From positions 232,023 through 296,022 of the forward strand of contig VZRS01004530.1 of NCBI GenBank assembly GCA_013398055.1: DNA of 64,000 nucleotides, read 5' to 3'. The position numbers were made by a program, and so were the translations under genes. The notes beneath the pieces were generated by a model, which did not search any database, was not told where the DNA came from, and was given only the letters and a program-made list of their open reading frames with translations. Of this stretch, positions 51,401 to 64,000 are shown piece by piece. The first letter of the stretch is position 1; each line of letters begins with the position of its first letter. This DNA comes from Ifrita kowaldi. Its lineage: Eukaryota > Chordata > Aves > Passeriformes > Cinclosomatidae.

Positions 51401-52640
51401 GCAGAAGCACAGCTCAACTTGGAATTAGCCTGTGTATTACTCAGCTTTCCAGGTCTTTAATTCAAAATGAAAATTAAACAATACTCTTTTTACCAGAGTA
51501 GTTCATCCAAAACCAGCTAAGACAATAATTTTTCATTTTGAAGGGCTCTTACTCAAACCCTCTCAAGGTTGGTTTTTAAATTGTTTAATCCCAAAATTGA
51601 AACCCCAGAATCCTCTGTAATAAAAGATGTGGAGCCCCTTTGCATTAATTGCACTGCCTGCCTATTACAGCTAATATGCACTAGTTAAAAAGCTATGATG
51701 CTGCATCTAAAAGCATAACGCCTGAAATAAAATTCACATGGTGTCCAAACCTAACGAATTTTTCAGGAGTATCTGCTAGACTTTCAGGTATCTGTATAAA
51801 TAAAACATTAGCATTTTAGGATTTTTTTGATAATTCCACCATTAAATCCTAATGAATAGTAGAAATTGCATGTTTTGTTAACCAAGTTTCTGACCTCTGC
51901 AGCAGATGTTAGATCAGACAGCAGCAGACTTGATGCTGAGATCACTACAGATGGCAAGAAGCCAGTTAAAAAGGGACAGCTCAGCTGACACATGAGAAGA
52001 AAAGAGCTGCCTAACTTATTTCACAGGATTTTCTCCTAGGGTCTCTCATGAATCCAGAGCAGAAATAAGATGGGTGTTCCCCTAGTTAATCCGTGAGCTT
52101 GCCTATGACTTCCTTCTCAGCAGCTCACCTCACATCCCCGTAGCCCCTTGCCAGTGGCACAGCAGAGATCCCTGTGCCCGTGATGGCTTTGCCTCTGATT
52201 CCTCCAGCATCGTGACCCTCCAGTGCCCTCTGGGATGCTCTATTGTCTTCTCTGCCCTTGCTCTACAGCCTGTGGCAGCAACAGGACTGAGGTTAAAGGG
52301 CCAGCTTGAATATGATGCACGCTGGCAGAGGCACCTAAGAAATAGTTGCCGACTGATTATGCTCTGCCTTCTCAGCTAGAGGAAACCTCAGAGAGAGCCA
52401 AAACTAATGTCCTGTCTCCTTACTGTGTGCTGAACTCAGCAGAAAATTCAACTTGTTTGCTGCACATTAATTCCTTCGTGTTTCTGTGATTTTTCCCTCT
52501 TCTGTTTTTGTTTGTTTGCTTGTTTTGGATATTCCTTTTAATTAATTTGAAAGGAATAAAAGCCACCATTCTTTTGAAACAAATGAAGATCTTCCATGAT
52601 CCATAACATTTGCATTCTCTGCTGAATCCAGCATTTTCAG

Positions 52641-52741
52641 TGTCAGCCCCAGCAGCAGTATCAGCTGCCTTTGAAGTCTTTGAAGTCTCCATAGCTCAGG
52701 CTAAAGGCATTCAAAAGGGAAAAAGTAGCAGGTTGGCAGAG
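52641..52741 (+). other. candidate exon, plus strand
   Basis: A 101-base segment preceded by GAATCCAGCATTTTCAG (acceptor) and followed by GGCAGAG then GTAAGGGG (donor). One frame is open across it, giving SAPAAVSAAFEVFEV and then SIAQAKGIQKGKSSRLAE, with codon phase 1 in and 0 out. It contains a 9-base tandem duplication, TTTGAAGTC twice, at 52670-52687, which suggests slippage and not a constrained protein. No family recognised. Chance is a serious alternative. Confidence 0.15.
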
Positions 52742-55700
52742 GTAAGGGGGAGAAGAAGGTTTTTTCTTTACCTACAGCCACCCGTTACACTGTGAATGGT
52801 AGAATTAGAACATTTAAAAAAATAAAGCAACCCATTGACTTTTCCTTCAAAAGAAGATTCAGCCTAAGCTGGGGTTATTTGAATGCCTTCTTGGGTAACA
52901 GACAAAGTGTGACCTGATGAGTTGGAATTACAAGGGTCCATTTTAGGGGGTAAAGAGGAAAGGGAAGGGATTTTCTATAGATCTTATTTCCAGTGTTTTA
53001 AAATATCCTGGATAGGAACCAGAGTGAATCTATATTTTAGGGGAAAACCATGAGCAGAAAGCCTCTATTAAAACAGATTGCGATTTGCACATCATTATAC
53101 AGCAATTTTGTTTCGCTTTTCAATTCCTCAAGAAAAAGAGGGGTGTTGTTAGCTCAAAAAGCCCCAGCTGTACAAGGGGCTACTGAGCAGCCTCACTAGG
53201 AAAAAGGGACTTTTGTCAGAGCCATGACTGAGGTGAGAGGTTTGATAGAGCAGGCTTGTGAAAGGCAATGGATGGAAGCTATGAGGAGTTCAGCTAATGC
53301 CACGTATTGCAACCAAAAGGTAGACACAGTGTAAGAGGAAGATAGGAGGGAAAACTCTCATTGTCTCTGGCCATATTTTCTCTGAAATCAGAGGCAGGGT
53401 GCATATGATATGGAAATTCTTCAGCTAATAAACCCAGCAGAGGGGATTATCTCCTCAGATGTGACACTGTGCTAGTGTGGTCACACTGCTTCTGGACTTT
53501 TCGTACTCCAGGAAGTGTGCATAACATACCAAGTTCATGAGCAGTTCTCAATTTGTCAATGCAAAAGACTTGACAGTGGTTAAAAAAATATTTGGGGCAA
53601 TACTCTTGAAATAATTTCTGAGAAACTGGAGACCTACTGATTCATTCAAAAATATCAGCTTGACAGCTTTCTTTAGAGAAGGACAAGAAAGATTTTTAAT
53701 ATTGGCACTGTCTCATTTGGAACTGAAAAACTGGTATTTTGCAAGAGTGAACTGAAAATCCAGTGGGGAGGAACATCAGATTGGGTCTGTCAAAATGTTT
53801 CATTTAGCTCAGTTAAAGAGCTTTTGTGTGATGCTTCTCATTTGGAAACATAATTGTCTGTTAATTCTGTTATCTCCTAAAAGACATTTTGACAAAGAAA
53901 AGACACCTTCATGATTTTGAAAATCTCAAAACAGGATTTAGTGAAAATTATGAACCTTTTAAAAATGGTGATGAAAAATGGTGATTTCTGAGGAATTATG
54001 TCAGGAAATGCTGGGGTTAGCTTTACTGGTGCTTTCCAAGAACTCCTTTGTTTCTGGAAAAAATTTCAATGTGCTGTAGGCAGAGTAAAGTTGAAAGCAA
54101 GCTGTCAGCTAGAATAAAGACTGGAACAGGATCCTTAAGTCAGTGAAGGATCATGCCTGAAAATTAGAGTGTAGCTGTGTTACTTATCACCATGAGTAAT
54201 TGCATTCATCAGGTAAAAGGTAATATGATCCAAAGAAATTGACTCTTGGATAGATCCTCAGGCAGAAAGAGATTTTGGTTACTAAGGGCAAAAATAAGAA
54301 CAGATTAACTGTCTTTATTATAAACAATGATGTCAAAAGGAGCTCAGAAAATTTGCCTAACAAGTGTACAGGAGTTTGCTCAAATATGCTCAATCATGTT
54401 TCTTTTCAGTGTTAGTGACATATAACAGGAGGCAGAGAAACCTTTATAAACATTATCTCTGGACCAATGTCCTATAAATAAGAAAATACCAAAGCATCTC
54501 AGAAAATAATTTTTCTCTACCTTGTGTTACAGTGTGTGATAATATATGCAGTATTGCTGGGCGTGTGTTACTCCTTTGGAAGAAAATACAGCAATGAATA
54601 ATAAAAGTTATGCTAGGTCTGTGCAATAAAACTGTTTTTCACCAAGGTTAAGAGTGCTGAACTTCATGCTTATAAAATGGAGCATCTCAGTTTTTAAAAC
54701 TAGAAATGTAATGAATATAGGGGATTTTCCCTAACTCTGCAGTTAGGAAACCACACCCTTTTCTTTACCAAGGAAAATTAAACTTCCTGTGTGTATTTGC
54801 TAGTGCTTGTCTTGCGTGATGGTTGAACGCTGCATGTAATGGACCTTTTATCTGTTCATCTGAAAACTGCTTTGCAGTTGAATAAGTCTTACTGTCACCC
54901 TACTTAGAAGCCTCTTGTATACATTTATTTTCTTAATCTTATCCAATCCTTTACATCTTTAATCCCTTAAATAACCAAGTAATTAATTTCACCCTGTAAG
55001 TTTTTTACTCCTGCCCATATGCTACATATATATATATGCTCTCTCTATGCTTTTTTTATTTAATCACAGCTTTTACTAACTCAAATCTTCTGTCATCTAG
55101 TTCCCTAAGTATATCTTTTGTTGTAATATGACGACAGTGCTGCAGATTTAACTGTTTCAAAGGCACAGTGAGAAAATGGGGAAGAACCTCGCACACCCAT
55201 GGGTGAATGATGCCATTTTCAGTTTTCTGCAGTGGCACACTCAGCTTCCAATATTTAACTTTTACATTTGAAGTTTGTTTTGGTCTACATGACTTTGAAC
55301 AAAATTAGTCCATTGGCTGTGAGCAACCTGCTTAATGAGTTTTAACATGTTTTCCACTATCTGCAGCATGTGTTTTAATTTCCAACTCTTTGATTCATCC
55401 TCTAACTAAAGGCTCAGCTTGAAGGACAAAAATTTCATGAGTGAAAGGTAATCCACGTCTACAGAAATGGCTGAGGAGAGGTTCTTCTCTCAGGAGGGAG
55501 GTTCTTTTGTTGCTTTACAAAGCCACTGTTATTGCCAGACCTGACATTGCTACACTGCCTTTGTAGCATGAGTTCATACTGGTTTTAACAAGGACCTTCA
55601 GTTCTTTCCACTACCTTGGCATGTTTACATGTAATGTCTACATTACACACTCCAGTACAGGTGCCAGAGGCTAACAGAGGTACCAGAAACATGTGAGAAG

Positions 55701-55909
55701 GGACTCCAGGAATTACAAAGTAGTGACATGAATATTTTCAGTTTAAAATCACAAGTAAATAGGGGAAATTGTCTTCATTTTAACAGTCTTGTTAAAAACA
55801 TATATCCTGCTAATGTAACAAAAGACAATGTTTCAGGTACTGTTTGTGCATGAAACAGTAGTTGTTTTAGTACCTCACCAACACGACATTTTTCTTTGTT
55901 TTCTTGCAG

Positions 55910-56100
55910 GGATGTTTTTTAAAGAAATGAATCATCCATTATGCCCTTGAACAGAAACTAGCCTTTTGGCCAAATGAAACATGTGCAGCCTTTGTTCAGC
56001 TTGTCAATTGCAAAAGGAATTAGTGTAATGTAGAAAAATAATAATTACTTTCCTTCCTGCTCACATGATATTAAGAGGAATAAAATTTGGCAGGCCTGTT
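55910..56100 (+). other. candidate 3'-terminal exon, plus strand
   Basis: A strong acceptor (TTTTTCTTTGTTTTCTTGCAG ending at 55909, with CTCAC- and CAACA-type branch-point candidates just upstream) is followed about 170 bases later by a poly(A) signal AATAAA at 56079-56084. All three frames hit a stop within about 40 bases, so it could only be the 3' UTR end of a gene or a noncoding RNA exon. No CDS is recognisable. Confidence 0.18.
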
Positions 56101-58054
56101 GGGCAAACTGAATTTTTCTTGTTCCTCATATTCTTTAGGTTTTACATTCTGCATGCTGCTGTGGTCTAAAGAAGTTGAGATTTTTGATATCCACAGCATT
56201 TATATTTGCCATGCCATTTAATGGAGCTTGTGAGCACTATGAAATGAGTTCTTTTTCAGAGATAGGACATGCTAGCATTGATTTGAAGGCCTGCTTGTTG
56301 AGGTTCACCTCAGTTTTGAAGTTATGACCTCTTAGTGTTGGGTTTATATCTTCTTAGTGTGCAAACTTAGCTTAACAGACAGTATAACGGCAGCCATGCC
56401 AAAGACATTGTTTGTGCATCTGTTTTGATTATTAGGATCCACATGACTGCTCAGGAGTTGCACAAGCAACAGGGGTTTTCAGGTTTTCAACACCCAAGGT
56501 GACCAAAATGAAGCTGTCTTTCTTCAAACGTCCTTTAAATTTAAAATGAACAAACAATCAATTGTTATCACGTAAAATTAATGTGCGTTTCCAGTGGTGC
56601 TCCAACTGGAAGCGAGATTTTTTTAGAATAAAACCCTTGTTCCCATGCAGTGCCCTCTAGGAGTCAACTATTGATGTCATTCTAACTTATGAAATCCACC
56701 AACATTTTCAATCTGAGTTTTGATCTAATTGTTGTAAAGACGTCCTATACACTAAAAGCTACTGATGACCTTCAAAAGTAGCTAACAAAGGCTTGTTCTC
56801 TGCTTTAGCAGATTCAGTATTTCAACTACTTTTCAAAAAGGTACACTGGATTCTTCATATGATTGTGGTTGATGAAGCGGCTCTGAGGGATAGCTCTAGT
56901 CTCATTTGTCCATTTGTTAATACAATATTTTTCTTCAATAGCTAGACAATTTTTTAAAACCCCCAACCCCTATACATTTTCAGATTCCCTAGGGGTTTCT
57001 ATTGCAATTTATGACCTTTTGTCCTCTTACATTTCAGTTTTGAGTGATTTTTCTCTTATAACTATTTTTATTGTACAGGAAGAATTGATTGTTATTATCT
57101 TAAAAATATAGCAGCTCTTGCCAACTGTTCGTGAAATCGCACTTCTAAGACTTCAACTTTAATTGAAAGATTTCATATTTATTTAATTGTATGAGCTTAT
57201 TCCTCCTATCCATATTGCTGGTGATACAATTGCTTCTGTGATACACGTTTGGAAAGCCGAGTCTTTGTTCTCATTCTATGGAGTTCCATAATAAATGTCA
57301 CCAAGCTGTAGCTCATCCTTGTAGAAATATCTTTGAAGTTAGATAATGTTGGTCCAAGTTCTTTTGAACTGAATTAAGGTATGTTATAGTAGGCATTAAT
57401 TTTGTCTGCTATATGCAGCCTAACTTGGTTTTGGGAATTTCTGTTCTACAGATAGTTTTCAACCAATATGGCTGTTGACTATGACTTCCTCTCCTCCATA
57501 TTTGCCGAGAATGGGAGTTATGGTTAGCCGAAGATTTTGCTGTGTTTTTCCTTCTTTACAATGCTCTCCCTTCTTCTCATAGCAGTTCGATGTGGTGGGA
57601 TGGGAACAGTACAACAAAATGCATCGCCTTCTTTGTGTAATGTCTTTAATCTAATACACCATATGGCTCTCCATGGTAAAGTTTAAAAATAAGACGGAAA
57701 GCAGGGATGGAAAGTAGATGCACAGCAAAGAAGGAAATGTGTTTTAGATCAGATCAGAAATAGATGGAGAGTCATTATTCGCTACAGGATCCATTTCAAA
57801 GCTGTACAGTAAAGAAGTTAGGACACCCTACTCATGAGTTCATGATGGATGATGAACAGCATGGTCTTTACAGACTGGCGCTGTGAAATCTGAGGCTTGG
57901 CACAGCCGCAGAGGAAGCAGGAGGGCTGCAGGCATGTGTAGGAACAAGTCTGGAGAAGCAGTAGATTGATTAAAGTTGTCAGAGTTCCATCACAGCCCTT
58001 TCTTTAACACAGGCTGAGCCTGATGCAGGTTGACTGATATGCACACCACTTCTT

Positions 58055-58076
58055 TCCACGTCTTATCAGACGTGGA
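58055..58076. repeat. perfect 9-bp hairpin with CACGT arms
   Basis: TCCACGTCT (58055-58063) and AGACGTGGA (58068-58076) are exact reverse complements around a TATC loop. Each arm contains an ACGT core of the E-box or CRE-like kind. No transcript evidence. Confidence 0.6.
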
Positions 58077-61000
58077 GTTAATGCTGGGCAGAAGGGTATC
58101 TGGCACAGTGAATATGTAGGCTCACTGTACACCAAATCATCCCACCGCTTTGCAATTTTCACCTATCAGCAGTCCAGACTTCTTGATGTGAGGAATTCCA
58201 GCTGCATTTTGAGAGATGACAAGACTTTTCAGAAGAGGAAAGGCAGAATTCTCACAGTAGGCTGGCTAGAAATGGAAATTCCTGCCTCCCATTTGGCGCC
58301 CTTTGTTACAGATTTGGTCTGCTGCCTAGAAAGAGACCAGGGCTTTCCACAATGTGAGGAAGGCTGACAGAAGAGGCACCACTGATTTCATCTGAGGGAA
58401 GCCTTACATTCTCCATTTTGGAAGGCACTTGGTCAGTCTGAAGCTCCCATCAGGTGCTCCTCCTCTTCATATGACACAGATGTATGTATACTTCTCCTGT
58501 AGCTAGACGTCTATAGGGAGAATTGCAGTGGTCCCAAGGTCCAAGTTGCCAGTGAGGAAAAGAAAATAGCAAGGCAAAAGGATGATGTTCAGAAAAAAAA
58601 CAGAAGTTGGCTAGTTAATGGCAACAGTTTAAAATTAAGGAGCTATCATCATGGTCCAAATAGTCAATGGCAGGTGCTGACTGGGAACAGAAACATGCTA
58701 AGCAAAGGAGCAAATATTACAATTCTAACTTGCAAAGCAGTTAACATTTTAGACAGACCATGAAGGTTTACTTTTATTTTCTGGTGCCATCATCACATCT
58801 CCATGTTCCTTTCAGTCAGGCACACCCCAGTTGTGTAGTTCTAGAAACTACTTTTATTGCTTTTGCACTATAGAAAAAAAGTAAACACTTTGACTGATCT
58901 GCAATCAGATGTTCCCCTTACACAGCTCAGTGCAGAGACAATGATGAATGCAGCTCTGATGTTGATGCCAGATAAGAAGGCTTATCAAAAGGGGAGTGCC
59001 AAAGTGACAGAAAGGTAAACCCTCCCTCATTCTTTGTAGGATACACAAGGGTAAAACCTTCCTCTTTATAAAATGTTCCCTAGTGGTGAATATAGCTTAA
59101 ATCTGGTGTAAATCAGTGTACTTAATCAAAGCGCTTAAATGACATGCAGAATTCCAGCATTTTCTGCACTAAGCTCAAGTGCGCATCTATATTTTAATTT
59201 TCTTGCGTGTAAAAATTTGTATAAGTAGTAGCATAAGTAGTCTCTCAAGTTTCATTGGGCTATTAGATAATCACATAAGAACCTTTTAATGTAAGCATTA
59301 TGAGTTTGGTTGTTGCTATATTTATTACTTTTTGTCTATTAATTGTGTTAAGGAGTTCAGACATTGATCTGTCAACTGATGGATTTCCCTGGTTACACAA
59401 GATGGGGCTGGTTTATTGGTTTCAAGATGTTCTCTGTGTGCTGAAAACTTACAGAAAGAATTGAAATGTGGCTTAAGAGAGAGAGCAAGAGCAGGACTTC
59501 CTGGGCACAGAGTTTGTTAGGCTTGTAGAATTGGGGATACTTGAAGAAGGAAAATGCTTGCTGTTGATTGCTTTTATTAAGTTAGGCTTGGCTTTCTGTT
59601 CCCTCTTTGTAAGTAGACAAAAGAGATCCTGGTGCAGGGCTGATCTGTGCTACTAATTTCTCAAACAAATGGAAACAAATTTGGAAACCACAACCCTGCC
59701 CGCCTCCACCAACACAAGTACGTAAAAAAATATGGTAATTTAAATCTAAAACCTTAATGTTTCCCTTGGTGCTGGACAGCCTGTGTGCTGAGAAGTGACA
59801 GCAATTGGTCTGAACAAAACACCTTGCCTCCAATTCTCCCTCTCCCCAGGAACACCTTTGCATCTCCAAACATTTCAAGCATCTTCATGTTCCAGTTTCA
59901 TCCAGGTTAGAGCTCAGTGTTTGAGTGAAATTAACCTTCTGCAAAACCTCCTTGAAAGGTCAGATCTGTGTTCAGCAGAGATAGGATTTCACAGCCTGTC
60001 ACAGAAGTGATCATTCTTTGCTGAGGCTTGTGTTGATTGAAAACCTTCCACCCTTTTCTCAGCAACGCAGCACAGTATATTTTGCATTATTGCCATCCCA
60101 TCCTTTTCCTCACCCTTATAGCAACAGCCAGATAACTGAGGACTTTTTCATTTCAGACTCCCATTTATTTCTGAAAGAAATGGTGTAATTTAAAATTCCA
60201 TCCCACCCACGATGTGAAACTAATAGACCTGCTTAATTATGGAAAAACTATATGTATGAGTATTAAGGAAAAACCCTGAGAAAATGTTTTTTAAATGTTG
60301 ATTGCTAATGAGATTTAATGATACCAAACAGTGTGCTGCTCTAAGAATTTCAGCATGATAAATGCTTTTAAATTCTACTCAAAGAAACACCAAAATAAGT
60401 TACAGTGCCACTTAGTAAGACACCCTTGAGTGAAAGTAATAGGCACAAGGGAGCATGACTTCAGAAACTAGGACCAATTACACATATTACATATATATTT
60501 CCTTCTGAATATACTTCCCTCGTTTCTTCTCTAACAGTCTAAATTTCCAACTGGTCTCTTTGGGAGTTCTGGCTAAGTAGGAGTAAGTTTCACATTACAG
60601 TTATCTTCAGCTTCCTGTGGTCTAAAAAAAAGGCACGTAAGGTTAAAATAAAAATGTGCTACCTCCTGTTGTTCCAAACACTTGACTGATCAGAATAAAA
60701 TGTGGTGGATTAGGAGGGTCAAATTTAGTGATGAGGAATCTTAAATGTCTGATAAATGCTTCAAACAAAGTTATGCGACTGGGAACCTCAGAGTGCCATG
60801 ACATTCCTGGAGCCAGATATTTAACAAGGCTTCTGGAGGGATATTTCCTGGCAGTGGTTAATGCTCACAGGTAAAGAGGGAAGATCAACCACATATGCTT
60901 CAGCAGAACTTCTTCAAAGCTTCACAGTGGTGCAAATAACATCCAAATATTGTTGCTAAAGGATAGCAGACATTGTTGGAGTAATGTTTTTTCCCAGTGT

Positions 61001-62816
61001 AGAAAGGAAAAGAAGAGAAGCAAGCCCGGAGATCTGGGATAGTAGACCTTTAAGAAAGCAATAGCAGTCCTAAGTTTCCACAGTGGGGTCCCAAACAATG
61101 CTCAAAGGCCAGGGAATTCTGCTGCTGACACCCTAGAGCCCTTCCCTTCCTGGAGTTCTGATATGGTCAAAACAGGCAGTGAGTTCATTTTGCTGCCACT
61201 TAGAAACGTTTTTTCTCTCCAAATGGCTTTGTAATTTTCCTACAAAGAGAAGCACACAGGGAAAGCAGAGTGATTTGTACCAAATACCTCTTATTTCATT
61301 TTAGAAAAACACTTACCTGGAATCAGTCATTGCTGTTCTTCTCTGGTGGCAGATTTCTATTTTGTGTATAGAGAAGACCCATAATTCACTAAGTTAAATG
61401 TTTGTGTATTCTACATTACTTTGGGGATGAAAAACATGAGTAAATCTCTGACACTTGCATTTCTTAGCACAACTGTTATTTATGTATATATACAAGTATT
61501 CTAATAGTGTGAGACTTACTGGGACTGGAGTTATGCTTGATGAAAACTCTAGCAGAACTTAAGTTCCTGCTCATATCCAGAAGAAGTACTTCTTCTTTAC
61601 TTTATTACTATCCAGTCTCATACTTCAAGCCAAGTTTTAGAGTTAGAGAAGACCTCAAAATCCCCAGTATGTGAAGGATTAATGTAATACAAAATCTTCT
61701 AAATGAATAGGAAACAAAAGAGATTACTGTGGTACAGTGAACATCAATATAGTGTGAACCAAAGATCTCTGAAGGTATGGGAAAGATTCTCAGTTTCCTC
61801 AACAGAATTTGAATAGAATCGTGCTTTGTATTGAAAAACTCTGAAGTGACTATTTCCTTTGTGTGCTTTTCTACTTCCTTTCTTATTATTGTAGTCTCTA
61901 TCCAGTACAAATTACAGGTTTTGTGGATGCATTCCTAAATACTCCATTCTTAAAATATTAGTGGCATTTGAAAGTATAAATTTATATTTTAAAAGTTAAT
62001 AGAAGAATAAGTTTTAACAACTTGGTGCACTGTAATCTACCTCAAAAAAAAAATTAAAAGTCCATTTCTGTTTTGGTTGGCAGCAGCATCCTTTACCCAG
62101 ATGAGCTGACATAGTGTCTCGTGGGATTTTAAAGTTCATGTGTATCAGACACTGGTTTCCATATAAACTGAAACTTCTGTAGACGATTCATTGCCTTCTA
62201 GCATGTCCTTGGAGTGTGAGTAAGTTTTTATTCTTTGTTCTATTTCAGGATGACAAAAAAATTACCAAGATATTCCACAGGATGAATCCCACTTTTGGAT
62301 GGATGTGTCCATGGGTGTGGAATCTGTGACACTTTGGGCTTTGATTCCTCATCTTGCAAAGCACTGAAATAATAGCATTCCTTCAAAACAGAAGACACCA
62401 AAGAAACTGAACTCCCCTGTAAGACAGGGAATTTATTGACATTTCTCAAGTCAGTAAAAGCTAAGAATAATCAATATTTTATGAGAGTGAGTAAAAAGCA
62501 ACAAGAAACTCACACAAAAATCTTCCTGTGAAATAATTAGATCAATGAAGTAAGGTATGGAGAGTACGGTGGATAATAGAAACATTAAAATTCACACAAG
62601 CAATCCTAGCAAAAAGTGCAGTATACTCCTGGATACTTTATAAAAAAGCACAATTTCTACCCATGATATAGTTAATGTTTAGTATAAGTTTGTGTGCAAT
62701 AGTTCTGAAAATGTAAGTATATTACCTAACTGCTAACAGTCAAGGCAAAACAAAAGAAAAAAACACTTTCATCTGCTCCTCTTGGTCGCATTACATATCC
62801 TGCAATGCATCTTTAT

Positions 62817-62838
62817 AGATAGGTGGATAGATAGATAG
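62817..62838. repeat. (GATA)n-like microsatellite
   Basis: GATA units with one GGTG interruption, spanning about 22 bases. Likely a short, possibly variable, tetranucleotide repeat. Confidence 0.8.
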
Positions 62839-64000
62839 CCAGCCTGTTGGCAGTTTCAGATCATCAGATATAGTAAGTAAAGGTCCTCCTTTATTTCCTA
62901 TTCCTGGCTTTGGAATGCCAGCCAGGTAGGCTTACTTGTATTTCTATTTATCGCTACACAGAAACAATTCTTTCATCTGTTTTCTATATCTAGGAGCATG
63001 AGCTTTCAATTTTGTGTAAGCTATCAAGACAATCTCCTGTACCATACTGTCGCCTCTAATACATTGCAATGATATTTTGTATCTCTCATAGCTTCTAAGA
63101 GTATTTTGCAAAAAAATCTCATAATGCTTTTTTCTCTCAATGTTTTCTTCCTAAAAGAAAAGGCATAGTGCTAACAGTAGCTTGAAATATATCCTTCTAA
63201 TTCACTAGAGGGTTTTGCTGTGTCTTTCCTTTTTTCTTTTCTGGTCATGCCTACCTTGAAAGAAAAAGAATAATAGCCCTCCCCAACAGCTAAAATACAT
63301 ATGAAACATAGTAGATAAAAGTTAATTCAAACCCTTTATGCAAGAGAAAAAGATATACCTTCTGTCTTAGAGACTGAAAAATTTGGGATTCCTGTCTGCT
63401 GTATTCAGCAGTGCTACCAGCTCTATCTTTTGGTCTGTCCTTTATTCTGAAGTGCTGAGTCCAAGCAGGGTCCAGGTCTCACCTTGGCTTCCTGTAATAA
63501 TGATGGCAACAGCAACAATAAGAAAAAATATCAGTGGTCTCAATATTCCTGCAATAATTTTCCTGGGCTTCTGAAACAGGCAGACCTTTAGTTAATATAC
63601 AGAAGCTAGATGTTCTCTTTTTGCTCAAGGTGCTGAGCACTAGACTGTTGTATTGAAACACAAATTGGAGACAGAAGAGAAAAAACTAAATAAAAAGCAT
63701 GCTGCCTGAAATATCTGTGTAGCTGCTGTTCTTGCAATGATTTTTGCAAATACTTTAATAATACAGAATAAAAAAGTAAAGCCAAGGCAGAAATTATTTG
63801 AAGTGTCCTATGATACCAAAACAAGAGCAGTGCAAAATTGCTCATGCTGTTTGGTGGAAAGAAACAGGCATTCCTAGGGTTTGATCTATGGCACTGCTAA
63901 GTAAGTAAACATATAAATTAAGCTATACAGATTGTGCGTCATAGCTGCTCTTTCTGTTTACAAAAAGGACAATACCTATGCGAGTAGCTCGCATGTAGAC

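Larger units (their letters stand above)
48483..64000. other. noncoding unique sequence
   Basis: About 15.5 kb with no gene, no CR1 and no LTR that I can recognise, and no open frame longer than 104 codons. Small items are a short TA run at about 55026-55037, hairpins at 55630-55647 and 58055-58076, and a GATA-rich patch at 62817-62838. Two plus-strand exon-like segments (52641-52741 and 55910 to about 56100) are described separately. A minus-strand donor string (CCAG then GTAAGTG) occurs at 61317 with only a weak, 40-base acceptor-bounded segment behind it. Confidence 0.6.

Noticed and set aside
61317..61356. Minus-strand exon of 40 bases with donor CCAG|GTAAGTG
   Set aside because: The donor is excellent but the acceptor side is weak, the segment is very short, and two frames are closed.
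1..64000. tRNA, rRNA, known microRNA hairpins, CRISPR arrays
   Set aside because: I looked for the tRNA B-box (GGTTCRANTCC), familiar microRNA seeds with hairpins, and regularly spaced repeats, and saw none that held up by eye.

Overview
The window is vertebrate nuclear DNA, most likely from a bird and probably a songbird. The case rests on interspersed repeats. There are several CR1 LINE fragments of the avian type, with the typical 3' end and the C-terminal reverse-transcriptase reading frame, and two LTR-like blocks. The better LTR resembles a family I associate with passerine genomes. There is no bacterial-style gene packing, no operon and no ribosome-binding-site pattern. The base composition is visibly AT-rich, with few CpG dinucleotides.

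I find no protein-coding gene that I can name. The longest open frames are either CR1 reverse-transcriptase remnants, their antisense shadows, or unremarkable chance frames. The window therefore looks like a long intron or a gene-poor intergenic stretch.

Layout. 1-8.2 kb: unique AT-rich sequence. 8.2-8.75 kb: CR1 on the minus strand. 10.5-11.24 kb and 18.42-18.80 kb: two CR1 copies of one subfamily, both on the plus strand. 20.17-20.26 kb: a polypyrimidine tract. 25.36-25.91 kb: a solo LTR. 27.5 kb: a CR1 3' end. About 30.2-30.56 kb: a second LTR with TATA box and poly(A) signal. 34.0-34.5 kb and 46.4-46.84 kb: two much older, diverged CR1 copies. 47.42-48.48 kb: the longest CR1 (about 1.06 kb, minus strand), which still covers part of the catalytic reverse-transcriptase core. 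48.5-64 kb: unique sequence with only simple repeats and small hairpins.

The most interesting non-repeat signal is on the minus strand at 38947/38948. A long polypyrimidine tract ends in CAG directly followed by GTAAGAA, the signature of a recursive (zero-length-exon) splice site in very long vertebrate introns. A few exon-like segments bounded by good splice consensus also occur (minus 43080-43010, minus 21340-21250, plus 52641-52741, plus 55910 to about 56100). All of these are hypotheses that need transcript data or cross-species alignment. I do not see an undescribed multi-gene system here.
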